Positions 1-11,474 of a stretch of 64,000 nt of DNA are shown here, one piece after another (positions within the stretch are counted from its first letter, which is position 1; each line of letters opens with the position of its first letter). Origin of the DNA: Neodiprion pinetum (taxonomy: Eukaryota > Arthropoda > Insecta > Hymenoptera > Diprionidae); NCBI RefSeq assembly GCF_021155775.2, contig NC_060233.1:37293077-37357076 (forward strand). Reading direction: 5' to 3'. The notes under the pieces are model-generated. The model did no database searches and had not been told where the DNA came from. It worked only from the letters and a program-made list of their open reading frames with translations. A program made the translations under genes and the position numbers.

Positions 1-539
1 AAAAATAACAACATGCCAAATTTGTAGCGAGATCTACAGAAGTATTCCCTTTCTTTTTCATGTTTTCATATACTTTTGCAGCTCTTTTATAATCACCGAG
101 GTGAAAGGCACAGTAACCAATCCATAAATCTGTGTTTATTGAATTTTGATCATTTCCATTATACTCCAACAACGTCAACGCTCCTGTATAGTCTCGCTTT
201 TCAAGGAAATCCTCCAACTTAGGGATTTCCTTTCTCGAGGTGCTTTTCTTGGTGCCATCCGTAACCACAGGCTTGGCTCTAGATAGTATCTATGAATAAA
301 TTTTCATTTTCATGATTTACCATTTATCAAAATTATGCATTGCCTAACCCAGTAGCTGAGCGGTATGTAATGATTTTCCATTTTATACACAAGCGTCGAA
401 AACATGCAACAGACTTATAATATTTATTAAGATTGTTACTGAATATTTGACATTACCATATTTGCTAATCGGGGAATATCGTTGAATATAATATGCTCAC
501 TACCTCGTAAAATGTTTCACCGTAAACTATCGCTGCCAT
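1..539 (-). CDS. TTC26: Intraflagellar transport protein 56 (TTC26/IFT56), N-terminal part, runs off the window
   Basis: A TPR-repeat subunit of the IFT-B complex that moves cargo in cilia; in insects this means sensory neurons and sperm. The main exon is 289..1. It begins ILSRAKPVV and contains KIPKLEDFLEKRDYTGAL-type sequence (here EIPKLEDFLEKRDYTGAL) followed by LWIGYCAFHLGDYKRA, a strong match to the conserved IFT56 N-terminus. The exon opens with ATA, so a start must come from upstream. A 36-nt exon at 539..504 (MAAIVYGETFYE, donor GAG|GTAGTG, phase 0) fits. An alternative first exon ending at a GTTAGG donor near 350 cannot be excluded. The gene continues beyond base 1. It is divergent from RpL14. 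Identity is secure; the first exon is inferred. Confidence 0.8.
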
Positions 540-913
540 ATATAAACAAATCATCTACAAACGTCATAAGCTAATCGATGATCAGATTTGAAGCCTTGTC
601 ATTGAAATTAACTTCGGCCCCACTTGAGCTCTACTAGCGCTATCTGGCGCTTAACGTACCAACTTTCCCGCCGATACTTGTCAGGATGTTTTTTTTTTTT
701 TTATTATTCTAATTAGCGATTAATGCTAACTTAATGCGGATACATTCTATAAAAACGAAGTTGAAATGATTTCTCCTATATTTATCTTTCCGAGAGGTTG
801 CGGGATTCAGTAATCGTGTGGATTACACAGTCGTAAGCTTGACTACTTTTCTTTGGGCGAATGTCCGGCAAGTTCCCATTTCAGTTTTTCAGGTCTTTCG
901 CTTCCGGTTAACC
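540..913. promoter_or_regulatory. Shared divergent promoter of IFT56 and RpL14
   Basis: About 370 bp separate the two start codons of these head-to-head genes. A pyrimidine-rich stretch (TCTTTCGCTTCCGG, about 894-907) lies just before the RpL14 ATG and resembles the TOP-type starts of ribosomal protein mRNAs. There is also a T-run at about 689-701. No obvious TATA box is placed for either gene. Promoter function is inferred from position. Confidence 0.5.
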
Positions 914-2302
914 ATGGTAAGCATGCTGTGGCTCTTGTTATAACGTCAGATTTCTCGATAAAAGTATTAAATATTATTTAATTTCCATATTATTGTAACA
1001 CGAACGTAATCGGGTAAACTGTGAAAATGAATATGTGGACGGAGTGTAAGAGGAGAACAGTTATTTGATGGGAATACAACCTTTTTACAATGCGGCTCAT
1101 CACCAGCCACATGGCACACGCCACTATTTCATACAAGTTCATCAGCGAATCCAAACGATCTCAACGATAGTTTGGGACCGGTTCAAAAGTCTCGATTAGT
1201 CCCAACCCAATTAGCCCAATTCGCGCCAGAAATTTCTCGATTGAAGCTTCAACTCTGTGTAACCGTTTCACATGTTCTCGCACAATTCTTAGTCTTATTT
1301 ACCATTCATTGTTATTTGCAGCCGTTCAAGAGGTTCGTTGAAACGGGCCGCGTCGCCTATGTCAGCGATGGGCCCCATGAAGGCAAACTTGTCACAATTG
1401 TTGACATAATTGATCAAAACAGGGTAAGATTCTCTAATTTATAATTAAATTTTTATTATTGGTGATAAGAACCGAGGTTACATTGAAAGCAAGAAACCGG
1501 TTGCTTGATTGAAAGAATTTCAACTAATATTTATGAATAGTATCTTTCAAAATCAAGATGTTCTCATTCTAAAGCTTTGTCTGGTCAACATTCTTAATGA
1601 TGATCCCAAATTCTTGATAGGAATTGCCGGCTGATACATAATTGAAGATATCACAATTTTCTGAAAACATTCTGATCCACCAAACAATATTGTTATGTGG
1701 GAATGGTTGGATCTGAATTTAATCTTGTATTTCCAGGTGTTGGTTGATGGACCGGCTGCAAATATACCCCGTGGTCAGATGCGCCTTAGCCAATTACACC
1801 TGACGAAATTCCGTCTACGTTTTCCGTTCACTGGCTCGACTCGTGTTGTACGCAAGGCATGGTCTGATGGAAAAATTGATGAGAAATGGAGCGAGTCCAT
1901 GTGGGCACAAAAAGTAGAAGCCAAGAAAAAGGTATGGAAGTTTTTTTTTTTAATCTTCGCATGCTAATATCATTTATATGATGAACCTATATTCTTGATA
2001 GGAATTGCCGGCTGATACATAAATGAAGCCATTATTTATCTGATTTGATTTAAAATTGATCATCCTTTTGTCACAAATCCAATTCTCCAAATTAAAATGA
2101 TTTGATAATAACTTCACAGCGGGCTGCCCTCAGTGACTTTGACCGATTCAAGCTGCGCAAAGCTAGACAGGTCAGAAATAAGTTGAGGACACATGCGTTC
2201 TTGAAGATTAAGAAAAAGTCGAGGAAAGGAACTAAGGCTGCCGTTACAGCACCTAAACCTGGCGCAAAGAAGCCTGCAGCCAAGAAGCCCGAAAAGAAAT
2301 AA
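914..2302 (+). CDS. RpL14: 60S ribosomal protein L14 (eL14)
   Basis: A structural protein of the large cytosolic ribosomal subunit. Four coding exons: 914-916 (ATG only, then GTAAGC), 1322-1423, 1737-1931 and 2120-2302. All junctions are phase 0, giving 160 residues. The N-terminal KOW-like part reads PFKRFVETGRVAYVSDGPHE and is followed by VDIIDQNRVLVDGP, LHLTKFRLRFPF and TRVVRKAW, all typical of eL14. The C-terminus is a Lys/Ala-rich tail (KPGAKKPAAKKPEKK), as in other animals. A single-codon first exon is common in ribosomal protein genes and lets the 5' UTR be spliced. A poly(A) signal AATAAA is at 2319-2324. Introns 2 and 3 host snoRNAs. Confidence 0.97.
1597..1664 (+). ncRNA. Box C/D snoRNA, copy 1, in RpL14 intron 2
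   Basis: Box C ATGATGA is at 1597-1603, D' CTGA at 1631-1634, C'-like TGAAGA at 1643-1648 and D CTGA at 1661-1664. This is a complete C/D layout of about 68 nt. The D' guide ends AATTGCCGG. A 32-nt block (1610-1641) is identical to one in intron 3. Ribosomal protein introns are classic hosts for such RNAs, which direct 2'-O-methylation. The rRNA or snRNA target was not identified. Confidence 0.78.
1978..2043 (+). ncRNA. Box C/D snoRNA, copy 2, in RpL14 intron 3
   Basis: Box C ATGATGA is at 1978-1984, D' CTGA at 2012-2015, C'-like TGAAGC at 2024-2029 and D CTGA at 2040-2043. The C-to-D' spacing is 27 nt, the same as in copy 1, and the D' guide is identical. The D guide upstream of 2040 differs from copy 1, so the two copies may share one target and differ in the second. 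Flanks offer a short terminal stem (ATCA before box C, TGAT after box D). Confidence 0.78.
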
Positions 2303-2538
2303 TTGTACAACCTTTCGAAATAAATCCATACCATAAAAAGTATTACCTGTTTAATTATTCCGGAGATTAAATATCCCTTTGAATCAGGTTTTCAAAAACG
2401 TCGCAGTTGGCGAATTAAATGTGTGAATACAGTCTGCATTCTATTAACTTAGCAGTTGCCTTTTCATTCCTCATTGCTTTTTTCTATAGTCGTTTGTTTC
2501 TGTATAATCAAGAGAAATCTTTATAGGTAACATGTAAA

Positions 2539-3282
2539 ATGCAGTCAAAATCCACTTCTACTGAAAACGGTGAGCCTCTTATGGCAAAGAAGATGGATAA
2601 AGTTGTATTTGAACAAATCTGTGATGCAATATTTATGTTGATACCTGAGGGTATGGCATCCCATGATTAATCATGTATGTAACTCCTATTACACATTTAT
2701 ATTATACCCGTTTGGTAGTGCCACGATTGAAGCAGTTGTTCTTGAGCTGGAGTCTGCTTAGTACAGAAGAAAGATCTCAACTAGATTCTAGAGTTTGTAC
2801 TTGGTATAATCCCAGTCGTCGCCAACTTTATAAACCTCTTCGAGAAGCCCTAATCCGGTGGGAAAATGTTCAGGATACTCAAGGTTTATATCTTTGATTG
2901 GCAAAAGAAGCGTAGTTATGACTTCTAATAATATCATGAGCTTCGTGAATTGACTAGTTTAATTTTTTTATCAGGTGCTCCAGGGTGTGAGCCTGGTATG
3001 GTGTCGTTTTCTTGCGACCCTCAACTAGAAGAAGAATTAGTTAACGTAATCTGCAGCTTGGAAATGATGTTTGTCAAGAGTAAAGACAGCACAGATGAAA
3101 TGATGGAGGGCAAAAATATTCAGTATGGAAGAGTGTTGGAAGAAGTATCGCTAAGTGCAAGAGATAGCCCTAGATCGTTAGCTAGTCCAAAAGATCGAAC
3201 TCCGCACTCGGTTCACAGTTGCGGCCATATCACAGATAGCAAACATTCGGACGACGATCTTAATGGATACTTGACTAATTAA
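2539..3282 (+). CDS. Unrecognised conserved-looking protein, 194 aa
   Basis: Three exons: 2539-2650, 2719-2883 and 2975-3282. Both introns are phase 1 and short (68 and 91 nt). The start is the first ATG after the 5' region (MQSKSTSTENG). The N-terminal two thirds look folded and partly helical (VVFEQICDAIFMLIPE, LKQLFLSWSLLSTEERSQLD, LYKPLREALIRWENVQ). The C-terminal third is Ser/Asp-rich and probably disordered (LSARDSPRSLASPKDRTPHS). There is no signal peptide or membrane span. A poly(A) signal AATAAA is at 3481-3486. It lies 237 nt after RpL14 on the same strand and converges with NBN. I do not recognise the family. The open, in-phase splicing argues that it is a real gene. Confidence 0.7.
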
Positions 3283-3558
3283 ATACGCTGATTTTGCTCA
3301 AGTTTCAGATGTGCTCATACAGCTGAAGTGTATGCCTGAAAAAGATTGACTATCGTGTTATCGAGAAAATGATAATAAGTGTTTATTATTTTACTTTCTT
3401 TGCAATACACGCGGTTTGTCTACATTATTTTATAAGACAGTTGACGTGTATTTATTTAGATATTGGTACTAAAACTTTGTAATAAAAAATTCAACGATGT
3501 TTTATAACCTGTTTACGATGTAGAAGATTTGAATAGAAGAACTTTTTTTTACTTGGGA

Positions 3559-6500
3559 CTACCTCCTTGCCCGCACTTTCTTTTCTCCTTGTTTACTGAA
3601 AAGCCTGAAGTCGTCGTTCTCGTCTTCACTCGAGGTCACCTCTTCTTCGCGAACGTTGGTTTTGCTAATAGAGTCGTCTTCAGGCTGATATACATACATA
3701 TTCTTTATCCTCTCTTTTGGAGTTAAAGTATACATCTAGAAAATGCATGAATTTACTAGGACTCCGATGACACACATTAATTAATCAAAAAAAGAACTTG
3801 TGTACAAGGAATATGGCTCATGTCGAGGGTCAAACGGTACCTTGATAAAAGTTTTGTAATTGCCTCTGGCGTTCAGGGAGACATCGATGTCTGTACGAAG
3901 CAGAGGTACAACTGTTGATTTACACGTCTCATCCATCTACAATGAAATAAATCCCTTCTATGATGTACAATTGCATGACCTAATATACTATTGGACGTAT
4001 ACGTATATGTAGTAATCTCCGAAAACGGTTTACTATAAATTTTTCAGTTAATATTTCAGTCTAATATGAGTGAGTTGTTGTAATAAAGGTATCATATCTT
4101 ACAGAGATGTTTTCCTTCTTGCAGAGAACTAAAGGTGCATGGATCATTTCTTCGTTCCTATCCAATACCTCAATTTTAATTTCGGGTTTTTCTTCCTCGG
4201 TGGACGAATTGTTGCTAGTCAAGGACATAGAGCGTTTTCTCTTTAGTATGTTTCTGCATTTTGTTTTTTGAAGTTCTTGTTGAAATATATTGTCTTCTTG
4301 CAGTGGATTTGTGGTGGTTGGATCTTCGAGTAATTCGAATAATCCTTCATTTTCATTCTTTATAACGTTCCTCTTTTTCCTTGCTCCCTCGTTTACAAAC
4401 GCAAACATATCGTCATCATCCCTGTCGTTTTGTTTACGCGATTTTCTTGTATCGCTTATGTTGGCTGAGTTGGACATTTTGGTCGCTGCGTCTAATTTTT
4501 TACTCCAAGTATTTCCACCCCTTGGATTTTCCTCATTTGATTGCTGATCTGCAGGTGTACATAATTTCATCATGTATGTGTAATTGAATAAAAAAGTTAT
4601 TACAAAGTTTACCTGCACCGCTTTTGATCTTCCATAGAGAGAAATTCTTTTTACCTTCAAAAACATTATGGGCGGCTTTTTTCCATGACCTATCTTTCGA
4701 GGTCAATGGATTGGAAAGAAACTTATCACCAGAGTTTCTTGAGGAACTGTGTGCGTATGTTTCGTGAGTATTTTTCGATTTAGATATGTCTGACAGTTGT
4801 GACTTCAGCTGAGGATTAAGACGTCTGCCAACTGTTGGGTTTGTAAGAACCTTAGACTTATTTAGCGCATTGTCAAATTCATTGACTTCATTTTTTTTAG
4901 CACTTGTGTCATTACTATCAGACTCATATTCAGATCCTGTTTCATCTATAATTAAATTTCCATCTCTAGATGATTCTTCTGATCCAAAAGTTGGTCTTTC
5001 TGTAATTTTTTTGTACCCTCCTAAAAGCTGAGATGAATCTTTTACATTTTCTACATTGGCCTGTTTTGTCACGAACAATAGTTTTCCTTTTCTTGAGTTT
5101 TCCGCCTCTTCTATTTGTTCCGAAGATGTAACAGATTCATTGATTATAACGTCCGTTTTGCGAGGAATGGTTGGCAGTATATCTTCCGTGTCAGCTGCTA
5201 GAATAGTGCTGGACAGTTGGAAATTTTTGTTTTGCTTACTAACACCTAGCAATCGCTTAAAGTTAAATTTCGGATTACAGTATTTCTCAGTAGAGCAATA
5301 CAATATTGCAAGCGATATTTCAGATTCCGGAATCAATCTTCGCTTCTTTTTTTGTAAAGCACTTTCTGTAAAAGAAACAATGAGTGGTTACAAATGGAAC
5401 ATTAGAAATGACTTATCGAAGGAAGCCGGTGAAGAGAAAACTTACGAATTTCATCATACGAAGCTTGGGAGATATGCAAAGGCTGTGAAGTGCTATTTTC
5501 AAGTTGTAAGACGATAAAATTTTCAGTCGAAAGTTCATTTACATCCCTTTGCTCTTCATCGTACAGTTCCAATTTACCTCCTAGAATATACGACGTATTA
5601 TAATTACCATGTAAAGAAAAAAGAAACAGATCGATCTCCAATATTTACCTGCACATTGAACTATATCTTTCAGTCCACATTGAGAAGCTGATAAGCATAC
5701 GAAGCAGAGATTTCTAAACAGAACTTTGCGCCGGGTGTTGGTTTCTAAAGATACGCATTCACTGTTAATCAATCCTTCTTTTATCAAAGGCACATAATTT
5801 TTTACCCCTGGTAGCTCTTCCTTTTTCTCCACACTATGAATGACTGCTCGCCAATATGCCATACTAACAATCTGAGTACCAAATGCCAGGGCTTGGACAA
5901 CCTAGAATATGTTGGAAAATAAGAATCTGTATTGCACAGGCTACTGCGCAAGTTTTGTTCTACATAATGATTTTAAATGCAATACTATCTAACCTGAGCG
6001 GTAAGAGTGGCATTTGACACAGTTAGATGCGTGCAATATTCTTGCCATTTTTCAACAATCACGCCATCCAATATTTCAACAATATTTTGTAGTTCTACTT
6101 TTTCATCGGAATTTAGAGTCGATGTCGATATTATGAGAGGTATATAGTGGAGCCTGAAATATTAATGAATCGTGTGGTTAAATATACTAAGAGAAATAAG
6201 AGACACCTTTTGTGTATGATATACAGGATCTGAATATTTACGTGAATATGTGTTGCTGCAGGCCAAATTTGATTTTGTCTGATGCGCTGAGAATGTGATC
6301 CCCTGGGGTAAGTTTGCGCTGTTGATTTTGGCTGCTTAGTACAAAGGTTCCGTATTTGGAGTTAGTATCTTGTACAATTACTGTAGAGCTCGGTTCATTG
6401 TTCTGAAATATGAAATGGTGCCGTTAGAAGGATCCGATTATAGATGCAGCAGAAGACAAGCTTTGTCGCATGTTGCAAATGGTTTTAATACTCATTGTAA

Positions 6501-6794
6501 ATGAAAGTCGTGGATAAGTACGTGACCAAAGCACAACCTTGAAATTAACTTTCGGCCTGACAATAACGGTAGCATGAAGTTTACTGATGGAGGCATCGTC
6601 TTTGAGAAGAATTTCATACCCTTCCTTTCTGCTAACGATCATCAGTTTGTTCGGTTTTAAATAAATAATATCGCCTAAAAACATAGTTATGGCGCATGAT
6701 TACATTCCGTCGTTCTGTAGGTTATACAACGACAAAACCAAGTCATATTTTGAAAAGCAAGGGAATTACCTTTAAGGCTCTTTAGGTACCACAT
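3559..6794 (-). CDS. NBN: Nibrin (NBS1), MRE11-RAD50-NBS1 complex subunit
   Basis: The DNA double-strand-break sensor and adaptor that brings MRE11 nuclease and ATM to breaks. Ten exons: 6794-6770, 6674-6538, 6402-6242, 6153-5994, 5901-5649, 5580-5446, 5365-4613, 4548-4103, 3936-3841 and 3684-3559. All phases agree and give 763 aa (human about 754). It starts MWYLKSLK. The FHA domain (about 1-110) has SISKLHA and NSKYGTFV. Tandem BRCT domains follow (about 110-320; WQEYCTHLTVSNATLTAQ, then LIPESEISLAILYCSTEKYC). The middle is a long charged, disordered region. NYKTFIK (716-722) matches the MRE11-binding NFKxFxK motif. EDENDDFRLF (742-751) plus a basic end (KKVRARR) matches the ATM-binding C-terminus. 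The FHA VGR is VSR here. Confidence 0.93.
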
Positions 6795-9591
6795 AATTGG
6801 AAACGGTATTAGCTTACACACGTCACAACATAGACAACTGACACGATACAATGCCGAATCCAACGAATGAACATTTAACAACGGTAAACGCGACGCGACA
6901 CTGACAAGTCTGACATTTTTATATCCAGAATTTACCGCGCGCTAAACGTACATTAGACCAAGTTCCAATACGTTTCGCAATTCAAACCACGAGATGGCGA
7001 TGTAAATTCCGCCGTTGTTTCACTGCTATTGATTAGTTCGATATTACGATCGCAGTATATACGTTTTACTATGATACTCATTTGTGGTTCTAATCTGGTT
7101 GGACTCGAGGAGTCTAATTAGATTTAAATATTCAATCACGTCGATTTTAAATGACTCTACTCAGTTTCAGACAGTTTGATTTGCGACATATTTTTGTTCA
7201 ATTGGTCTGAAGGGATTGATGAATTAAGAATTTACCTACGTTGAGTCTAGATAAGCGCAAAAATATTTATTCATAGGATGCAGCTAATAACAATATTACA
7301 GTATGCTATCTGCATGGGAAAAAGTTCCCAATTTTTAAATATATTTTCGTAGACAATAAAGTGTAACATATATTATACACAGATAAAGGCATCGCTACAG
7401 TCTGTATAGTTTGTGAGAAATATTCAATATCATCTGATATTCAAACCTTTAGTTTACCATTCATGTTTACTTTCTTAAGCAAATATTGTGGAAATATTGC
7501 ATGAGTTATAACGAAGTTGGTTCACGTTTCAAATTGCAAACAGTGTAATTATTACAATCAAAAAAAAAAAAAAAGATATTAAAATTTTCACGCGCAATGT
7601 CAGGCTGTATATATTTTACATCTTTCAGCGAAAAGAACTTTGATCCTGATCATTAACATCGAGCTATACGAAATTTAGACACAACAGCAATCGAGAGAAA
7701 TGGTCGCTACGGAGAATGCCCTCATTGTCAGATAATATAAATATACGAAAGGCGATGAAATGTGAATATCGTTGATTGACATTACCGGATTTAATAACGT
7801 ATATAGACGGTTTGCACTATAACCAACTGCTTACAGGCTATAACGTGTATAAATTTTTATCAGGCAGTTTTATAAAACATGGAAGTATATCAGAATTTGT
7901 TAATTCGTTATTTCATCATTTCTATTTTTAGTTATTTTTCGTAGCAACGTTATCGAATGTTAGCGTCATTATTTAATCTTAGAGATTACTTTTCATCGTA
8001 AAATTCAAATGTACCATGAATTTCGTACGAATAGAGTACATAAGTCTTGTATCAATGTTTATACATAGGCATTCAAATTGCAAGAAAATATTGGATTTCT
8101 CTTACCTCTGTACTTAAGTAATCGCGAAATGCAATTACACATGACCATGTATATATGTATACTTGAATAGCATAATAAAATATACTTATATTGTATATAT
8201 TCCATCGTATGTATGAGATACGGATATACAATAGGAAAAGTACTTTCTAAGAATGCAGAGGACATTTATTCACGTGAAGTAAGTACATCAATCTGATTCG
8301 ATTGGAAAAGAATAAGTGGATTCACGATTACCGTACATCTTGTAACCACCCCACATTGAAAATATTTTCGTTTTCAAGGTCACATAACCGATAAATTCGT
8401 CAGTTTAATACTTCTTCGTTGAATGTGGTCAGTTAGTTAATAAAGGTGCCCTTGCTCGACCTACAATTGGTGAAACTGATCAGATTTTATCAGTTTTTGT
8501 TTTTATTTGAACAATTAACGAATGTTATTAATTGGCTATTTCATCTCCACGTTTCGCTGCATAATATAGCAACCTCAAAACTTGCCTCCTAGCCAGTAAG
8601 TCGAATATTAAATGCTTTGTTTCTAAGTATACCGTAATAGAAAATTGCACCGACGACGCGATTGTAGATGTTTTATTATACCTAAATGTGCTTTCATAAT
8701 TCATTTGTTGATTGTTCATTATTGGACGATGAATAAAAATATTTTGTTTCAATCTTGTTTATGTTTAACAATTATATCTTACGCATTGTATAAAAATTCT
8801 AAAAACTAAAAGTAGACGATCACAGTAAGCAAATGCTTTTGTTGGTCAGAGTGTTTGCCTGAGATTTACTTTTTTTTATATACGGTGTTACAAAATAACA
8901 ATAGTTAACAAAATAAAATTTTAAGACCATTTGCGCTGTTTTTTTTTATACCAAGTGTAGCTTTAATGATAAACGTAAAAAGAACAAACCCTCAACAACT
9001 AGGCCGTTGTGATATTTTTTTTTAATAAAAAGCTCGTCACATTAGTCTTTATGTAGGAAATAAAGAAATTTTTCAAAATAGTTATGTGAATAATGACTTT
9101 GTAAAGTTTTTAAAAAATGGAACAGACCAAGCGATCGAAGTTGTTAAATGCGAGACAATTACTTTCATTTTATCTATTGGCAATCTGCAATGTCTCGTCA
9201 AGTTTTACCGAAAATTGACTACGTCTATATATGATTAAATATAATATAAGTATATTGATATTTTCTCTTAATATCAAAAATTGACTTGCAACATTTATTT
9301 ATTATTATTCCGGTTTTCCGTAAGATTTTATGTTGGCCTTAATGATATACAGATACAATTTCCAATTTGTAGATGCAAGTATGTGCGTGTGCGTGTTGGC
9401 TCGTGTATTAATTATACCAGCTTTGTTTGCGTATATAAATATACACGGCGTATATAATATTGATCTATGGGTAATTTAACTATTTTTGAACTGATTTTAT
9501 TTGTTGTTGTTTTTTTGCTTTTTTTGTTGACTCAGCAGAACTATCCACTGCGATACTTTTGATATAGAAAAGTAATTTGATTTTGATGCGA
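6795..9591. other. Intergenic, AT-rich; no gene seen
   Basis: The stretch between the NBN start and the first LITAF stop. The part nearest 9591 is probably 3' UTR of the LITAF-1 gene. It contains an A-run at about 7561-7574 and several T-runs (8870-9025). Short open frames here have no recognisable protein character. Confidence 0.5.
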
Positions 9592-10314
9592 TTAATTGCT
9601 GTATTCTCCAATGTACGCGTTGCAGCCTGGGCAGTAATGCTTCTTGGACAAGCAGCTATCGATGCAGTATGGGCAAGGAGCACACGGCCAACAGCTGAAA
9701 TTAAATGCAAAATTTTTCAAACGGTTATTCCTGTCAAATTTCCAATGCCAAATATAAAATTTGTAATATAACGCAGCGTCAATAGAGGTTTCACCTGAAA
9801 TATGATAGGAAAAAATAAATAATTGAAAATCTCACCCGAATATGCAGAGAAGTAGAGCGATAATGTGGGTTTTTGTCGATGAAGACTGTTCAACGCGGGT
9901 CGAAATGTTGGCACGACAGTGCGGGCATGTCATCGATACAGATTCGGGCCCCAAAGCCGGTGCCTGGACGATCATCACGGCTGAAATTTGAAAAAGCGTT
10001 CATTTAATCGTTTGAACTTCACCGTCAGAAGATTCACGGTGTCGATAAATGTCCGCAACGATTAGTGTAAAGTTAAACATCATCGGTGTAAAAAGTGATT
10101 TTAAATCAACATCAAAATGGTGTGGACTTCTATAGAATATTTTCGGTGTTACATTTAACACCGCATTTAAAACGGTGTGCGTTTTTATTTCAGAAACGAA
10201 AAGCAACGAGCAATTAGTTACAATGTATAATTACTTACAGGGTTGAGCCTGCGGTGGAGGTCCGTAAGCGGGTGGTGGCATGAAACCGGGTGGAGGCATC
10301 TGATTTTTGTCCAT
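9592..10314 (-). CDS. LITAF-domain protein 1 (107 aa)
   Basis: A LITAF/SIMPLE-type endosomal membrane protein. Exons 10314-10239, 9980-9836 and 9694-9592, with intron phases 1 and 2. The N-terminal 25 residues are Pro-rich with a PPAY motif (MPPPAYGPPP), a possible WW-domain ligand. The LITAF domain has TCPHC (Cys44, Cys47), a hydrophobic hairpin (IIALLLCIFGCWPCAPCPYC) and HYCPGC (Cys95, Cys98), so both halves of the zinc site are intact. The size and architecture are those of a minimal family member. An acceptor (TTCTTACAG, ending 10333) 18 nt upstream of the ATG implies a 5' UTR intron. It stands about 18 kb from the rest of the array. Confidence 0.9.
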
Positions 10315-11228
10315 TGTTGAGGGGAAAATTGGCTGTAAGAAAAATTGAACACACGGTATTAAGAATTCATAAATCGCCTTCATTATAGGCGTTATCACGC
10401 ACTTATCGAGTGGGACTTTAGGTCAACACAATGACCACGGTGGAACAGAAGCCCCAGCTAGAAATTCATTTGACGCAGATATAATATTTCGTAGAAATTA
10501 CATGTTCAAGTTATTCTCACACTCCGCATGAAGTTTCGCAATAAAATTATACAATTAATTAGCTCGAATGAATTCTATAACACTAGCTACCTAACGTACG
10601 TTGCGTATAATTATTTTCGTCAATTTTTTGACTTGTTATTCTCCATATCTTCATTCGAATTAAACCATGGCTAACATTATCTAGCTCAGGGTTGAAAGGT
10701 CACCCGTGGCGCCGTAATTCTGACCCACCGAATCAATTACAGGGAGAAGCCTTCGTGCCAGCGGGCATTTTCTCTCCTTTTTATATGCCGAGTGGCGTAA
10801 TTGTGTCACGATGTTCTCGCAACGACCTCACAGTTTTCGTTACAGGGCGTGGCAGTTGGCTCTATATAGCTTATCGCGATTGACCCTGCAGCTTCGTATA
10901 CTTCGCCAGTCTGGTGAATTATCAAATGACCGTATAAGAATTTTTCGGAGACAAAGTCCGGTTGTACGGTGGTCGCTGAATTTATATATACGCATACCGA
11001 AAAGAGAGAAGTTTTTCTCTAGTTTCAAACCTTAATGTACAACATTGTGTATAACGCTACGCTTTATTCGAGTGTTATTTTTAAGCTTCTACTTCGAAAC
11101 AGCAAGCTAAAATACCGAGGGGCTCCGTTTTAGATCACGTGGTAGATCCGAAACCGACACGGCAGCTATTCAAGATGTATTTAGAACTAAAATATATAAA
11201 GAATATGAGAACGGCAACAATATGACTG

Positions 11229-11474
11229 CACTGTTAAAAGTGACTGTAAATTTACTACACATTTATTGTACAAAACAGTTGTCAAATTACGAAATCAGAT
11301 TGTAAATTTAAAAATTCGGTGTGGCGATGTAAATTACTATGTACTTTACGCTAAATTTACGATATAACTGTTTCATTTTACTAAAATTTATAAAAAGATC
11401 ACAAAAAAGTAATTTGCATTTACTAAATTGTGTAGTAAATTTATTGTATTTGTAAATTGAATAAACAGTGACCG
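11229..11474. repeat. AT-rich inverted-repeat element, about 245 bp
   Basis: CACTGTT at the left end is matched by AACAGTG at the right. Inside, GTAAATTTACTACACA (about 11246-11261) is inverted as TGTGTAGTAAATTTA (about 11430-11444). The middle is extremely AT-rich. This is consistent with a small foldback or MITE remnant. No target duplication is assigned. Confidence 0.4.

Noticed and set aside
5056..5517. Open frame of 153 codons on the plus strand
   Set aside because: Entirely antisense to NBN exons 6-7 and their intron, with no independent features.
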